The translations under genes were made by a program, and so were the position numbers. A DNA stretch of 64,000 bases from Bacteroides intestinalis. GTDB taxonomy: Bacteria; Bacteroidota; Bacteroidia; Bacteroidales; Bacteroidaceae. Shown piece by piece: positions 43,985-52,606 of the stretch. The notes under the pieces were generated by a model. It saw only the letters and a program-made list of their open reading frames with translations, did not search any database and was not told where the DNA came from. Numbering within the stretch: position 1 is the first letter of the stretch; the number at the start of each line of letters is the position of its first letter. The stretch spans positions 310,001-374,000 of the forward strand of contig NZ_CABJDN010000005.1 of assembly GCF_902364365.1 (NCBI RefSeq). Reading direction: 5' to 3'.

Positions 43985-45129
43985 TGAATTACCTTTCTAA
44001 ATCCTCCCTGTGCCTGCTGGCGGTCATCACTTCTCTGACCGCCACAGCACAGGAAACTCTCTCCGACAAATTACAGTACAAAGTAACCGGCCGCATGCTT
44101 ATAGATGGCGGTGTTTATCTCAGGAATGACAATCATTTCGGTAACGGTACGGAATTCAATGATCTGCGCATAGGCATGAAGGCCACTTACCAGCGCTGGG
44201 ACATGAAAGTGGAAATAGGCTATGTAGGCAGCAAGGTTTCTATCAAAGATGCTTTCGCCACTTACACTTCCGGTAAGCATATCATCCAGGTAGGGCAATT
44301 CTACGAACCTTTCACCATGGATATGCTTTGCAGCACTTTCGACCTACGTTTCCATCAGTCACCCGGCTCTGTGCTTGCCATGACCAACAGTCGGCGTCTG
44401 GGAGTTGCCTATACTTACAATGCTATGCATTATTATGCTTGCGGAGGATTGTTTACCGACAACGATATCAGTAACTTAAAGAATACCTCGCAAGGTTATG
44501 CCGTAGACGGACGTTTTGTTTACCGACCTGTAAATGAGACTGGAAAGTTACTGCATCTCGGCATTGCCGCTGTCTATCGCACTCCCGATGGTGCTTTGCC
44601 GGATGATGATAACAGGAATACCTTTGTCTATAAATCTGCCGGAGTAAGCACTATCGATAATCGTAACCTGATTTATGCAGAAGTGGATAATGCCCGCCAT
44701 CAAGTGAAGCTGGGTACTGAACTGCTGATCTATTACGGAAAATTCCTCCTTCAAAGCGAATATATCCGCACTCAGGTGAAACGCAGGAACGCCCTTGCCT
44801 ACTATACCGGACAGGGTGGATATGCGCAATGTTCGTGGCTCCTGATAGGAGATACTTATGCATATGATGCAGCTCTGGCATGTCCTGCCCGTCCTGTAGG
44901 CCGTGCGCTCGAACTCTGCGGACGTTTCAATATCGTAGATATGAACGACCGAACTGCGGAAGTATTAGGCGGAACACAAAAGGATTTTTCTCTGGGATTG
45001 AATTACTACATAAACAAGCATATAGGGATTAAAGTAAACTACAGTTATGTAATCCCCGGAAAACACATTCGGGAGATAAGCGACAAGAATTTTAGTGTAT
45101 TGCAGGCAAGATTCCAGTTTATACTATAA
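43984..45129 (+). CDS. Phosphate-selective porin O/P-like outer-membrane protein
   Basis: 381 residues. The signal peptide is [23 protein letters not shown], followed by strands of alternating hydrophobic residues with turns rich in D and N. The plan (KVTGRMLIDGGVYLRND at the start, VGQFYEPFTMDMLCSTFDLRF, and the C-terminal strand SVLQARFQFIL ending hydrophobic) is that of the OprO/OprP family. It would form a channel for anionic substrates. Overlap with phnW points to 2-aminoethylphosphonate passing the outer membrane here, inferred from context. Confidence 0.82.
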   Translation: MNYLSKSSLCLLAVITSLTATAQETLSDKLQYKVTGRMLIDGGVYLRNDNHFGNGTEFNDLRIGMKATYQRWDMKVEIGYVGSKVSIKDAFATYTSGKHIIQVGQFYEPFTMDMLCSTFDLRFHQSPGSVLAMTNSRRLGVAYTYNAMHYYACGGLFTDNDISNLKNTSQGYAVDGRFVYRPVNETGKLLHLGIAAVYRTPDGALPDDDNRNTFVYKSAGVSTIDNRNLIYAEVDNARHQVKLGTELLIYYGKFLLQSEYIRTQVKRRNALAYYTGQGGYAQCSWLLIGDTYAYDAALACPARPVGRALELCGRFNIVDMNDRTAEVLGGTQKDFSLGLNYYINKHIGIKVNYSYVIPGKHIREISDKNFSVLQARFQFIL

Positions 45130-45190
45130 TATTTCCTTTCTTAAAGATTATATCATTTAACTCATAACGGTATAGTAATGAATGAATAGA

Positions 45191-45288
45191 TACGCGGACG
45201 ACACGGACAAGGCGGATGAACGCGGACTTTATTTTTTTATTTATAATAGTATAGCGCAGCTTTTTAAATCCGCGTTCGTCCGCGTACC
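45191..45288. repeat. Inverted repeat of TACGCGGACGA/ACGCGGA units
   Basis: TACGCGGACGA and ACGCGGACTT on the left match the reverse complement of AAATCCGCGTTCGTCCGCGTA (45266-45286), with an 18-base insertion in the left arm and an A/T-rich loop. It lies 62 bases after the porin gene and may end its transcript; the sequence looks like a dispersed intergenic repeat. Together with the REP cluster it accounts for the gap 45130-45466, in which no gene is seen. Confidence 0.6.
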
Positions 45289-45381
45289 CATTTAATTCAT
45301 AACCGAAAAAAATGAAAGGCTATAAAAAATAATACTTTAATAAAGAAAGGAGAATTAGATATGGCACGACCTATAAAAGGA

Positions 45382-45463
45382 AGGCTGAAAGCCTGAAATT
45401 ATATAGCGTAGGGCCATCGCCCTACGTAAGTATATAACCCAGTGTCTGCACCCTGAAAGGGCG
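45382..45463. repeat. REP palindrome cluster 2
   Basis: AGGCTGAAAGCCT (45382), GCGTAGGGCCATCGCCCTAC (45406) and CCCTGAAAGGGCG (45451): the same three palindromes as in the other clusters, in the opposite orientation to cluster 1. It ends 3 bases before the acyltransferase stop codon. Confidence 0.8.
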
Positions 45464-45466
45464 TAA

Positions 45467-46618
45467 TCACTTCTTCTTTAAAAACCGTTGTGCCAAATAT
45501 TTCCGTATAGGCTCATCATACAGCTTCAAGCACAGGTAAGCCAACACTACATTCAAGGCATAAACGCATAAAGCAACCTGCCAGGTTTCTCCCAAAGTAA
45601 AGAGTTGATTTTTAATCAGCCATGCATAGAACAGATACATGAACGGATAATGTATCACATAAATCGGATAAGAGATATCTCCCAGGAACTTACATATCTG
45701 AGTTGACTTTTTATCCGTAGTAGTTCCCGATGCTCCTATCCATACAAGGGCGGGGAAAGCTACGATAATACAAAATGCTTCATAAAGACCATTTGTACAA
45801 ATCGGCTCCGCACCTTCCAGATAGGGTACTGAGAACAAAGCAATCAATACAATGGTACATATCCAGAACGCGCCTTTCACCTTCATAGGCTTGAAGTTAC
45901 GCGACATAAGCATACCCACAGAAAACGGGAACAACATTCTCAATAATCCGCCGCCAAAGTTGACACCGTCCAACGTCCAGCCCACACCTATATTTCCATA
46001 ACCGGAAACATCGAAGACTGCGAATAGCACCAATGCCACTCCCAACAATACAACAAGCACAGTCAGCGCCTTTTTGGATAAGCGACGGATAAACAAGGCA
46101 TAAAGAATATTACCTATATACTCGAAGAACAATGACCAGCAAGGCCCATTCAACGGAAACATCTCACCGTTGCCACGAACTTCATAACCTACGCCCGGCA
46201 TTGCGGGAATAAAGAATATTGTGCAGAGCAGAGACAGCATTATCATGGAAATGCCGATATGCGTTCCATCCCATTGCACGGAACCCTGAATACAGAATGT
46301 AACAGCACCCAGAACAGCCCCCATTATCACCATAGGATGAAGACGTATCAAACGACGCTTAAAGAAATCTTTCATTGTAAGACTCTTACCCCAACGGTCA
46401 TCATAGGCATAGCCGATAACGAAACCTGAAAGGATAAAGAAAAAATCTACGGCTAAATATCCATGATTGAACGTTGTAATCATGGTATCGCTTGCAAAAG
46501 CATAGCCTTCGAATATATGATACCATATTACCATAAGAGCCGCTACACCACGAAGTCCGTCCAGAAGATCGTAATGCGCCTTGGTATCCGAAAAAGCTGC
46601 TGAGGGGGTATTAGACAT
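45467..46618 (-). CDS. Membrane acyltransferase (acyltransferase family 3, OafA/YrhL type)
   Basis: 383 residues with about ten membrane helices. LLDGLRGVAALMVIWYHIFEG near the start carries the family's R-x-x-A and catalytic H, and FFFILSGFVIGYAYDDRW follows, as in all acyltransferase-3 proteins. A second signature, NGPCWSLFFEYIGN, lies near residue 170. The acceptor, a surface sugar or lipid, cannot be told from sequence. The gene lies downstream of the serine palmitoyltransferase gene but has its own TAnnTTTG box, with a terminator between them, so it is a separate unit. Confidence 0.88.
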   Translation of the reverse strand: MSNTPSAAFSDTKAHYDLLDGLRGVAALMVIWYHIFEGYAFASDTMITTFNHGYLAVDFFFILSGFVIGYAYDDRWGKSLTMKDFFKRRLIRLHPMVIMGAVLGAVTFCIQGSVQWDGTHIGISMIMLSLLCTIFFIPAMPGVGYEVRGNGEMFPLNGPCWSLFFEYIGNILYALFIRRLSKKALTVLVVLLGVALVLFAVFDVSGYGNIGVGWTLDGVNFGGGLLRMLFPFSVGMLMSRNFKPMKVKGAFWICTIVLIALFSVPYLEGAEPICTNGLYEAFCIIVAFPALVWIGASGTTTDKKSTQICKFLGDISYPIYVIHYPFMYLFYAWLIKNQLFTLGETWQVALCVYALNVVLAYLCLKLYDEPIRKYLAQRFLKKK

Positions 46619-46653
46619 TTGTTTCTTAGTATTAAGTTAATATTTTCAGGTGG

Positions 46654-46661
46654 CAAAGATA
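46654..46661 (-). promoter_or_regulatory. -7 promoter element (TATCTTTG) of the acyltransferase gene
   Basis: Minus-strand TATCTTTG, a perfect TAnnTTTG match, 36 bases before the ATG. Confidence 0.65.
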
Positions 46662-46665
46662 CAAA

Positions 46666-46698
46666 AAAAGAGACTGCCTTTTAAAGACAGTCTCTTTT
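46666..46698 (-). terminator. Terminator of serine palmitoyltransferase gene
   Basis: AAAAGAGACTG and CAGTCTCTTTT form a perfect 11-bp stem after the stop codon at 46725, with T-rich sequence following on the minus strand. Confidence 0.8.
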
Positions 46699-46724
46699 CA
46701 TTTTATCTGATTTCAGGAAAATCC

Positions 46725-47912
46725 TTATTCAATCACTCCGAGTTCACGGAAACATTTCGTCAACTTCTCAACAGCATAGTCTACCTGCTCTTTGGTGTGA
46801 GTAGCCATCAATGCTACGCGTACCAGCGTATCTTGCGGTGCACAAGCGGGCGGAATAACCGGATTGATGAAGATGCCTTCGTCAAACGCCATCTTAGTTA
46901 CGATAAATGTCTTTTCCGCATCACGCACATACAGCGGAATGATAGGAGATTCAGTTTCACCGATTTCGAAACCGGCATCACGGAATTTCTTCAATGCATA
47001 GTTGGTGATATCCCACAAACGTTGCTGACGTTCCGGCTCGTTCATAATGATGTGAAGAGCTTCACGGGCAGCAGCCGTAGCAGCAGGCGTGTTACTTGCC
47101 TGGAATATATAAGAACGGGCATTGTGGCGCAACCAGTTGATTACCGAAGCATCTCCGGCAACGAAACCACCAATAGAAGCCAGTGACTTGCTGAATGTAC
47201 CCATAATCAGGTCGATATCATCCGTCACACCGAAATGATCGCAAACACCGCGTCCCTGTTTTCCGAACACACCCAATCCGTGCGCTTCGTCCACCATGAT
47301 GCTGGCATTGTATTTCTTCTTCAAACGTACGATCTCCGGGAGGTTGGCAAGGTCGCCTTCCATAGAGAAGACACTATCCACCACAATCAGTTTGATAGCA
47401 TCCGGCTCGCATTTCTGGAGTTCTTTTTCCAGATCGGCCATATCGTTATGTTTGTACTTTAATTGAGTAGAAAAGGAGAGGCGGCGACCATCTACGATGG
47501 AAGCGTGCACGCGGTCGTCACAGATAATGTAATCGTTACGTCCCGTCAATTGCGGAATAACACCCTCATTTACAGTAAATCCGGTGGAAAAACAGAGCGC
47601 ATCGTCTTTTCCGACAAACTCAGCCAGTTCTTTTTCCAACTCTACGTGTATATCAAGAGTTCCATTTAATAAACGGGAACCTGCACAACCTGTACCGTAT
47701 TTATCTGTGGCAGCTTTTGCGGCTTCTATTATTCTTTTATCGTAAGTCAGTCCCGTATAAGCATTCGAACCGAACATCAGGACTTTTTTACCATCCATCA
47801 ACACCTCAGTATCCTGATGGCTGTCAATTGTGCGGAAATAGGGGTATACGCCCATTGCCATATATTGCTGTGGCAGGTCGTATTTCGCCAATTTGTCTTG
47901 TAGTAATCCCAT
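46725..47912 (-). CDS. spt: Serine palmitoyltransferase (sphingolipid synthesis)
   Basis: 395 residues, alpha-oxoamine synthase family (fold-type I PLP). KVLMFGSNAYTGLTYDKRI, YGTGCAGSRLLNGTLDIHVELE, DEAHGLGVFGKQGRGV and the PLP lysine in GTFSKSLASIGG are all present. The related KBL, AONS and ALAS enzymes share these motifs; the close fit to the bacterial SPT form (start MGLLQDKLAKYDLPQQY, no membrane anchor) and the absence of biotin or threonine genes favour SPT. Reaction: serine plus palmitoyl-CoA to 3-ketodihydrosphingosine, the first step to Bacteroides sphingolipids. It is divergent from a lipid kinase gene. Confidence 0.88.
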   Translation of the reverse strand: MGLLQDKLAKYDLPQQYMAMGVYPYFRTIDSHQDTEVLMDGKKVLMFGSNAYTGLTYDKRIIEAAKAATDKYGTGCAGSRLLNGTLDIHVELEKELAEFVGKDDALCFSTGFTVNEGVIPQLTGRNDYIICDDRVHASIVDGRRLSFSTQLKYKHNDMADLEKELQKCEPDAIKLIVVDSVFSMEGDLANLPEIVRLKKKYNASIMVDEAHGLGVFGKQGRGVCDHFGVTDDIDLIMGTFSKSLASIGGFVAGDASVINWLRHNARSYIFQASNTPAATAAAREALHIIMNEPERQQRLWDITNYALKKFRDAGFEIGETESPIIPLYVRDAEKTFIVTKMAFDEGIFINPVIPPACAPQDTLVRVALMATHTKEQVDYAVEKLTKCFRELGVIE

Positions 47913-47976
47913 GAAATGTTTATTATATAATATGAAATATTTAACTCTTAGTTACAAGCCTTTTGAAAACAGGGGG

Positions 47977-47984
47977 CAAAGATA
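47977..47984 (-). promoter_or_regulatory. -7 promoter element (TATCTTTG) of spt
   Basis: Minus-strand TATCTTTG, a perfect TAnnTTTG match, 65 bases before the spt ATG. Confidence 0.62.
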
Positions 47985-48079
47985 GCAAAATATGTGCTTA
48001 TCTGTTCTTTTTTTACTAAAAAATATATTTGTCTATGGAATAAAGCCCACTCTATGGTTAAAAATTCAAGTATTTGTAT

Positions 48080-48087
48080 TACTTTTG
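48080..48087 (+). promoter_or_regulatory. -7 promoter element (TACTTTTG) of the lipid kinase gene
   Basis: TACTTTTG, a TAnnTTTG match, 36 bases before the ATG. Confidence 0.6.
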
Positions 48088-48122
48088 CCATTTATAAAAT
48101 TGCATAGTGAAACAACCCTTGC

Positions 48123-49154
48123 ATGGACGAAGAAAAAAAGAAAATATCATTCATTATAAATCCGAAATCCGGCACGCAGAGCAAAGAGCAAATCCTCCAT
48201 TTGCTCGATGAAAAGCTGGATAAGGCAAAGTATGTCCAGGAGGTAATCTATACCGAATATGCCGGACATGCTGTTGAAATTGCTGCACAAAAAGCAAAGG
48301 AAAATGTGCATGCCGTAGTGGCTATTGGCGGTGACGGTACGATCAACGAAATAGCCCGTTCGCTAGTACATACAAAAACTGCATTGGGCATCATTCCGTG
48401 TGGTTCGGGAAACGGACTGGCACGCCACCTGCAAATCTCGATGGAGCCTAAAAAGGCGATAGAAATCATCAACGAAGGAATTATAGACGTCATCGATTAC
48501 GGAAAAATCAATGAAGTGCCTTTCTTCTGCACCTGCGGTGTGGGTTTTGATGCTTTTGTCAGTCTGAAATTTGCAAAGGCGGGCAGGAGAGGCCCTCTTA
48601 CCTATTTAGAAAAGACTCTGCTGGAGAGTCTGAAGTATCAGCCCGAAACTTACGAACTGGAAACGGAAGACGGTACCTTAAAGTATAAGGCTTTCCTGAT
48701 AGCCTGCGGCAACGCTTCGCAATATGGAAACAATGCGTACATAGCTCCACAGGCCATGCTGACGGACGGATTACTGGACGTGACCATCCTTGAACCTTTC
48801 ACGGTGCTGGATGTGCCCTCCCTGTCTTTCCAACTGTTTAATAAGACTATAGACCAAAACAGCCGCATCAAAACTTTCCGCTGCCAGACGCTGCGCATCC
48901 ACCGTACCAAACCGGGAGTAGTGCACTTTGACGGGGACCCGATGATGATGGGAGAAAACATCGACGTAAAGGTAATCAAAGAAGGATTGCAGGTGATCAT
49001 CCCCCGGTATGCCGAAAAAGACTCTTCGAATGTATTGCAACGAGCACAGGATTACATAAATGGCCTGAAGCAGATCAATGAGGAAATTGTGCATAAGAAT
49101 AAGATGATATTGGATAAGAGCAAAGAACAGATTAAGAAGTTAACTAAAATCTGA
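48123..49154 (+). CDS. Diacylglycerol kinase-family lipid kinase
   Basis: 343 residues. FIINPKSGTQSKEQI at the start, the nucleotide-binding GGDGTINEIARSL near residue 75 and PCGSGNGLARHL near 100 are the DAGK catalytic-domain motifs; VHFDGDPMM is the C-terminal signature. The family also contains sphingosine and ceramide kinases. Divergence from serine palmitoyltransferase, with about 210 bases between starts, raises the chance that its substrate is a sphingolipid, but this is an inference. The last 40 residues are a charged helix (QDYINGLKQINEEIVHKNKM). Confidence 0.85.
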   Translation: MDEEKKKISFIINPKSGTQSKEQILHLLDEKLDKAKYVQEVIYTEYAGHAVEIAAQKAKENVHAVVAIGGDGTINEIARSLVHTKTALGIIPCGSGNGLARHLQISMEPKKAIEIINEGIIDVIDYGKINEVPFFCTCGVGFDAFVSLKFAKAGRRGPLTYLEKTLLESLKYQPETYELETEDGTLKYKAFLIACGNASQYGNNAYIAPQAMLTDGLLDVTILEPFTVLDVPSLSFQLFNKTIDQNSRIKTFRCQTLRIHRTKPGVVHFDGDPMMMGENIDVKVIKEGLQVIIPRYAEKDSSNVLQRAQDYINGLKQINEEIVHKNKMILDKSKEQIKKLTKI

Positions 49155-49174
49155 GTTTTTATAAAATAAATCTG

Positions 49175-49182
49175 TATTTTTG
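49175..49182 (+). promoter_or_regulatory. -7 promoter element (TATTTTTG) of aspS
   Basis: TATTTTTG, a TAnnTTTG match. Predicted leader is about 75 bases and includes the heptamer repeat. Confidence 0.6.
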
Positions 49183-49223
49183 CGCGTCATTAGCAATTAA
49201 GCGTGTGCCCCGACAGCGCAGCC

Positions 49224-49251
49224 AAATTGTAAATTGTAAATTGTAAATTGT
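49224..49251 (+). repeat. Four tandem AAATTGT heptamers in the aspS leader
   Basis: Four perfect copies of the 7-base unit AAATTGT and a partial fifth (AAAT) end 7 bases before the aspS start codon, between the promoter and the ATG, where a ribosome binding site would be. Unit loss or gain by slippage would change the leader length. Confidence 0.8.
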
Positions 49252-49261
49252 AAATATCAAC

Positions 49262-51019
49262 ATGTTTAGATCACACACCTGCGGAGAACTTCGTATCTCC
49301 GATGTCAATAAGCAAGTAACGCTGGCAGGTTGGGTGCAGCGCAGCCGCAAAATGGGAGGCATGACATTCATTGACCTCCGCGACCGTTACGGTATCACCC
49401 AGTTAGTTTTTAACGAAGAGGTGGACGCCGCACTTTGCGAGAACGCCAACCGCCTGGGACGCGAATTCGTCATTCAGATTACAGGAACGGTGAACGAACG
49501 CTTCAGCAAAAATGCCAATATCCCGACCGGAGATATTGAAATCATCGTATCGGAACTGAATGTGCTGAATGCAGCCTTGACACCTCCGTTCACCATCGAA
49601 GATAATACGGATGGTGGCGACGATATCCGCATGAAATACCGTTATCTGGATTTGCGCCGCCCGTCGGTACGCAGAAATCTGGAACTCCGCCATAGAATGA
49701 CCATTGAGGTACGCCGCTACCTGGACAGCCAGGGTTTCATCGAAGTGGAGACTCCTGTACTGGTAGGCTCTACTCCGGAAGGCGCACGCGACTTCGTGGT
49801 GCCCTCACGCATGAATCCGGGACAGTTCTACGCTTTGCCGCAAAGCCCGCAGACCTTGAAGCAATTGCTGATGGTATCTGGTTTCGACCGTTACTTCCAG
49901 ATTGCCAAGTGTTTCCGTGACGAGGACCTTCGTGCCGACCGTCAGCCGGAATTTACTCAGATAGACTGTGAAATGTCTTTCGTGGAACAGGACGACATCA
50001 TCAACCTGTTTGAAGGTATGACGAAATATCTGTTCAAAGAAATCCGCGGTGTGGAATTGGAAGGTCAGTTCCAGCGTATGGCATGGGCGGACGCCATGAA
50101 ATATTATGGTAGCGACAAACCCGACTTGCGTTTCGGCATGAAGTTCGTGGAGCTGATGGATATACTGAAAGGGCATGGCTTCTCTGTATTCGATAGTGCC
50201 GAATACATCGGTGGTATCTGTGCCGAAGGTGCCGCACACTATACCCGCAAACAACTGGATGCACTGACGGAATTCGTGAAGAGACCGCAGGTTGGTGCAA
50301 AAGGTATGGTTTACGCCCGTGTAGAGGAAGACGGAAATGTAAAATCGAGCGTTGACAAATTCTATACGCAGGAAGTACTGCAACAGGTAAAAGAAGCTTT
50401 CGGTGCCAAACCGGGTGACTTGATTCTGATTTTGAGCGGTGACGACACCATGAAGACGCGCAAGCAGCTTTGCGAGCTTCGTCTGGAAATGGGTAACCAA
50501 CTGGGATTGCGTGATAAGAACACATTCGCATGCCTGTGGGTGGTAGACTTCCCGATGTTTGAATGGAGCGAGCAAGAAAACCGCTTGATGGCTATGCACC
50601 ATCCGTTCACCCATCCGAAAGACGAGGACATTGATTTGCTGGATACTGATCCGGCAGCAGTACGTGCCGATGCTTATGATATGGTAATCAATGGTGTGGA
50701 AGTTGGTGGCGGTTCAATCCGTATCCACGATCCGAAGTTGCAGGCAAAGATGTTCGAAATCCTCGGATTCACTCCCGAAAAAGCAGAAGAACAATTCGGA
50801 TTCCTGATGAATGCATTCAAATACGGTGCACCTCCTCATGGCGGTCTGGCATATGGTCTTGATCGTTGGGTATCTCTCTTTGCCGGATTGGATAGTATTC
50901 GTGACTGCATCGCATTCCCGAAGAATAACAGTGGACGCGACGTGATGCTGGATGCTCCCGCAGCACTTGATCCGTCTCAGTTGGACGAACTGAATCTGAT
51001 CGTAGATATCAAAGAATAA
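49262..51019 (+). CDS. aspS: Aspartyl-tRNA synthetase
   Basis: 585 residues, class II synthetase of the bacterial type. An N-terminal OB-fold anticodon-binding domain ([21 protein letters not shown]) comes first. The catalytic core has motif 1 around [24 protein letters not shown], motif 2 [24 protein letters not shown] and motif 3 [17 protein letters not shown]. The bacterial GAD insertion lies around 290-400. It charges tRNA-Asp in the cytoplasm. No ribosome binding site is visible beyond the A-rich heptamer tract. Confidence 0.98.
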   Translation: MFRSHTCGELRISDVNKQVTLAGWVQRSRKMGGMTFIDLRDRYGITQLVFNEEVDAALCENANRLGREFVIQITGTVNERFSKNANIPTGDIEIIVSELNVLNAALTPPFTIEDNTDGGDDIRMKYRYLDLRRPSVRRNLELRHRMTIEVRRYLDSQGFIEVETPVLVGSTPEGARDFVVPSRMNPGQFYALPQSPQTLKQLLMVSGFDRYFQIAKCFRDEDLRADRQPEFTQIDCEMSFVEQDDIINLFEGMTKYLFKEIRGVELEGQFQRMAWADAMKYYGSDKPDLRFGMKFVELMDILKGHGFSVFDSAEYIGGICAEGAAHYTRKQLDALTEFVKRPQVGAKGMVYARVEEDGNVKSSVDKFYTQEVLQQVKEAFGAKPGDLILILSGDDTMKTRKQLCELRLEMGNQLGLRDKNTFACLWVVDFPMFEWSEQENRLMAMHHPFTHPKDEDIDLLDTDPAAVRADAYDMVINGVEVGGGSIRIHDPKLQAKMFEILGFTPEKAEEQFGFLMNAFKYGAPPHGGLAYGLDRWVSLFAGLDSIRDCIAFPKNNSGRDVMLDAPAALDPSQLDELNLIVDIKE

Positions 51020-51036
51020 GAGTAGGTTAGTTTGTT

Positions 51037-51426
51037 GTGAGAGAGTCGAGACGCATCTTCCGTTTTGCAGTAATCGGTACGCTGAATGCCCTGATTATAG
51101 CAGCAGTCATCTGGCTGATGATGGATGAACTGGACATCGACTATATGCTCTCTAACATAACTGCTTACGTCATTGCACAGACTCATAATTTTATCTGGTG
51201 CAAGCACTGGATATTTCCTTTGGATGATAAAGAAAAGAAGAGCAACACCTGGAGGCAGGTGTTGCTCTTTTCTATCGCTTTCGGAATGGCGTATCTGGCG
51301 CAATTCCTATTCTTGGTAGTGCTGGTCGAGGCACTGAATTGTGATGAATACCTGGCTCAGTTCCTGGGACTATTTATCTACGGAGGCGTGAATTTTATAA
51401 TGAACAGGAGAATCACGTTCCGTTAA
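51037..51426 (+). CDS. GtrA-like four-helix membrane protein
   Basis: 129 residues starting with GTG 18 bases after aspS. Four membrane helices: FAVIGTLNALIIAAVIWLMM, MLSNITAYVIAQTHNFIWC, VLLFSIAFGMAYLAQFLFLVVLV and FLGLFIYGGVNFIMNRRITFR. The N-x-x-W/F-x-K/H-x-W-x-F block after helix 2 (HNFIWCKHWIFP) and the final NFIMNRRITF are the GtrA signatures. GtrA proteins are linked to moving lipid-linked sugars for cell-surface glycans. The coding sequence contains a strong terminator-like hairpin at 51238-51273. Confidence 0.85.
   Translation: MRESRRIFRFAVIGTLNALIIAAVIWLMMDELDIDYMLSNITAYVIAQTHNFIWCKHWIFPLDDKEKKSNTWRQVLLFSIAFGMAYLAQFLFLVVLVEALNCDEYLAQFLGLFIYGGVNFIMNRRITFR
51238..51273 (+). terminator. 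Terminator-like hairpin inside the GtrA-like gene
   Basis: AAGAGCAACACCTG pairs perfectly over 14 bp with CAGGTGTTGCTCTT around a GAGG loop and is followed by TTCT. It looks like an intrinsic terminator, yet lies within the coding sequence (residues about 68-79), so it might attenuate the aspS transcript. Confidence 0.55.
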
Positions 51427-51471
51427 CACTTTATCAAACTGCGTTTTGCTGCGCTTTTATCGAACCATATT

Positions 51472-52356
51472 TTAATCGAGGAAGCGTTTCGTCAATCCAG
51501 CGTATTCATCGATACGACGGTCGCGCAGGAAAGGCCACCAACGGCGTACATTTTCCGAGCGTTCCATATCTATTTCCACTACTATATTTTCCGGACGGTC
51601 GTTTCCGGCTTGTGCAAGGAATTCTCCTTGCGGACCTACTACAAAACTATTTCCCCAGAATTGGATGCCATTCGTCTGCATGGACGGATCGGGTTCGTGA
51701 CCGACACGGTTAACGGAGATAACGGGGAGTCCGTTGGCTACGGCATGGGCACGCTGAGAGATAATCCAGGCATTGAGCTGGCGTGCTTTTTCATCATCGG
51801 CGTCACTGCTTTCCCAACCGATGGCGGTGGGGTAGATTAATAATTCGGCACCTTTCAATGCCATCAGGCGGGCAGCTTCGGGGTACCACTGATCCCAGCA
51901 AACAAGTACACCCAGCTTTCCGAGAGAGGTTTGGATAGGTTCGAAACCTATATCTCCGGGGGTGAAGTAGAACTTTTCATAATAGGCCGGATCGTCGGGG
52001 ATATGCATCTTGCGGTATTTTCCGGCAATACTTCCGTCACGATCAAAAACAACAGCGGTGTTATGATAGAGTCCCGGAGCACGTTTCTCAAATAGGGAGG
52101 TTACCAATACAATTTTATTGGCAGCGGCCAGTTCGGAGTAAAACCCGGTGGAAGGGCCGGGAATGGTTTCCGCCAGATCAAACAGTTGTGTGTTTTCAGT
52201 CTGACAGAAATACAGGGAGTTGTGTAGTTCCTGTAATACAACCAGTTGCGCACCATGTACTGCACAGGCTTCTATGCTTTTAGCCAGGTTCATCAGGTTC
52301 GTACGAAGATCTGCTGTATTGGCTTGCTGAATAATTCCGACTTTTATTTTTCTCAT
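51472..52356 (-). CDS. aguB: N-carbamoylputrescine amidohydrolase
   Basis: 294 residues, nitrilase superfamily with the E-K-C triad: Glu in VLQELHNSLYF, Lys in GKYRKMHIPD, Cys in GVLVCWDQWYPE. PDDPAYYEKFYFTPGDIGF and WESSDADDEKA are typical of the AguB subgroup. Reaction: N-carbamoylputrescine to putrescine, CO2 and ammonia. The partner agmatine deiminase gene lies 780 bases upstream on the same strand, with a REP-associated transposase and REP palindromes between them. Confidence 0.94.
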   Translation of the reverse strand: MRKIKVGIIQQANTADLRTNLMNLAKSIEACAVHGAQLVVLQELHNSLYFCQTENTQLFDLAETIPGPSTGFYSELAAANKIVLVTSLFEKRAPGLYHNTAVVFDRDGSIAGKYRKMHIPDDPAYYEKFYFTPGDIGFEPIQTSLGKLGVLVCWDQWYPEAARLMALKGAELLIYPTAIGWESSDADDEKARQLNAWIISQRAHAVANGLPVISVNRVGHEPDPSMQTNGIQFWGNSFVVGPQGEFLAQAGNDRPENIVVEIDMERSENVRRWWPFLRDRRIDEYAGLTKRFLD

Positions 52357-52408
52357 ATCTTTCTAATTTTAATATTTCACTAATTAGTATCAGATCAATA
52401 TTCTATTT

Positions 52409-52600
52409 CGCCCTTTCAGGGCTTAATTGAATTATCTGATTAACACGTAGGGCGTTGCCCTGCGCTATATAATTATAGCCTTTCAGGCTATTAATAATCT
52501 TTATACTACAACATCTTAAAAGGCTGAAAGCCTGATATTATATAGCGTAGGGCAACGCCCTACGTAGCTAACATTCTCCTTCCTAAGCCCTGAAAGGGCG
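52409..52600. repeat. REP palindrome cluster 3, two blocks facing each other
   Basis: One block (CGCCCTTTCAGGGCT 52409, ACGTAGGGCGTTGCCCTGCG 52444, TAGCCTTTCAGGCTA 52476) is followed by the same block inverted (AAGGCTGAAAGCCT 52519, GCGTAGGGCAACGCCCTACG 52545, AGCCCTGAAAGGGCG 52586). The pair makes a large palindrome of about 190 bp, like a REPIN. It ends 6 bases from the transposase stop codon. Confidence 0.85.
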
Positions 52601-52606
52601 AAATTA

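Noticed and set aside
49155..49261. T-box or other riboswitch upstream of aspS
   Set aside because: The leader is only about 75 bases, is dominated by heptamer repeats, and has no visible specifier or antiterminator structure.
49805..50614. 269-residue open frame on the minus strand
   Set aside because: It lies entirely antisense to aspS, whose conserved motifs are unambiguous; the long frame follows from the codon pattern of aspS.
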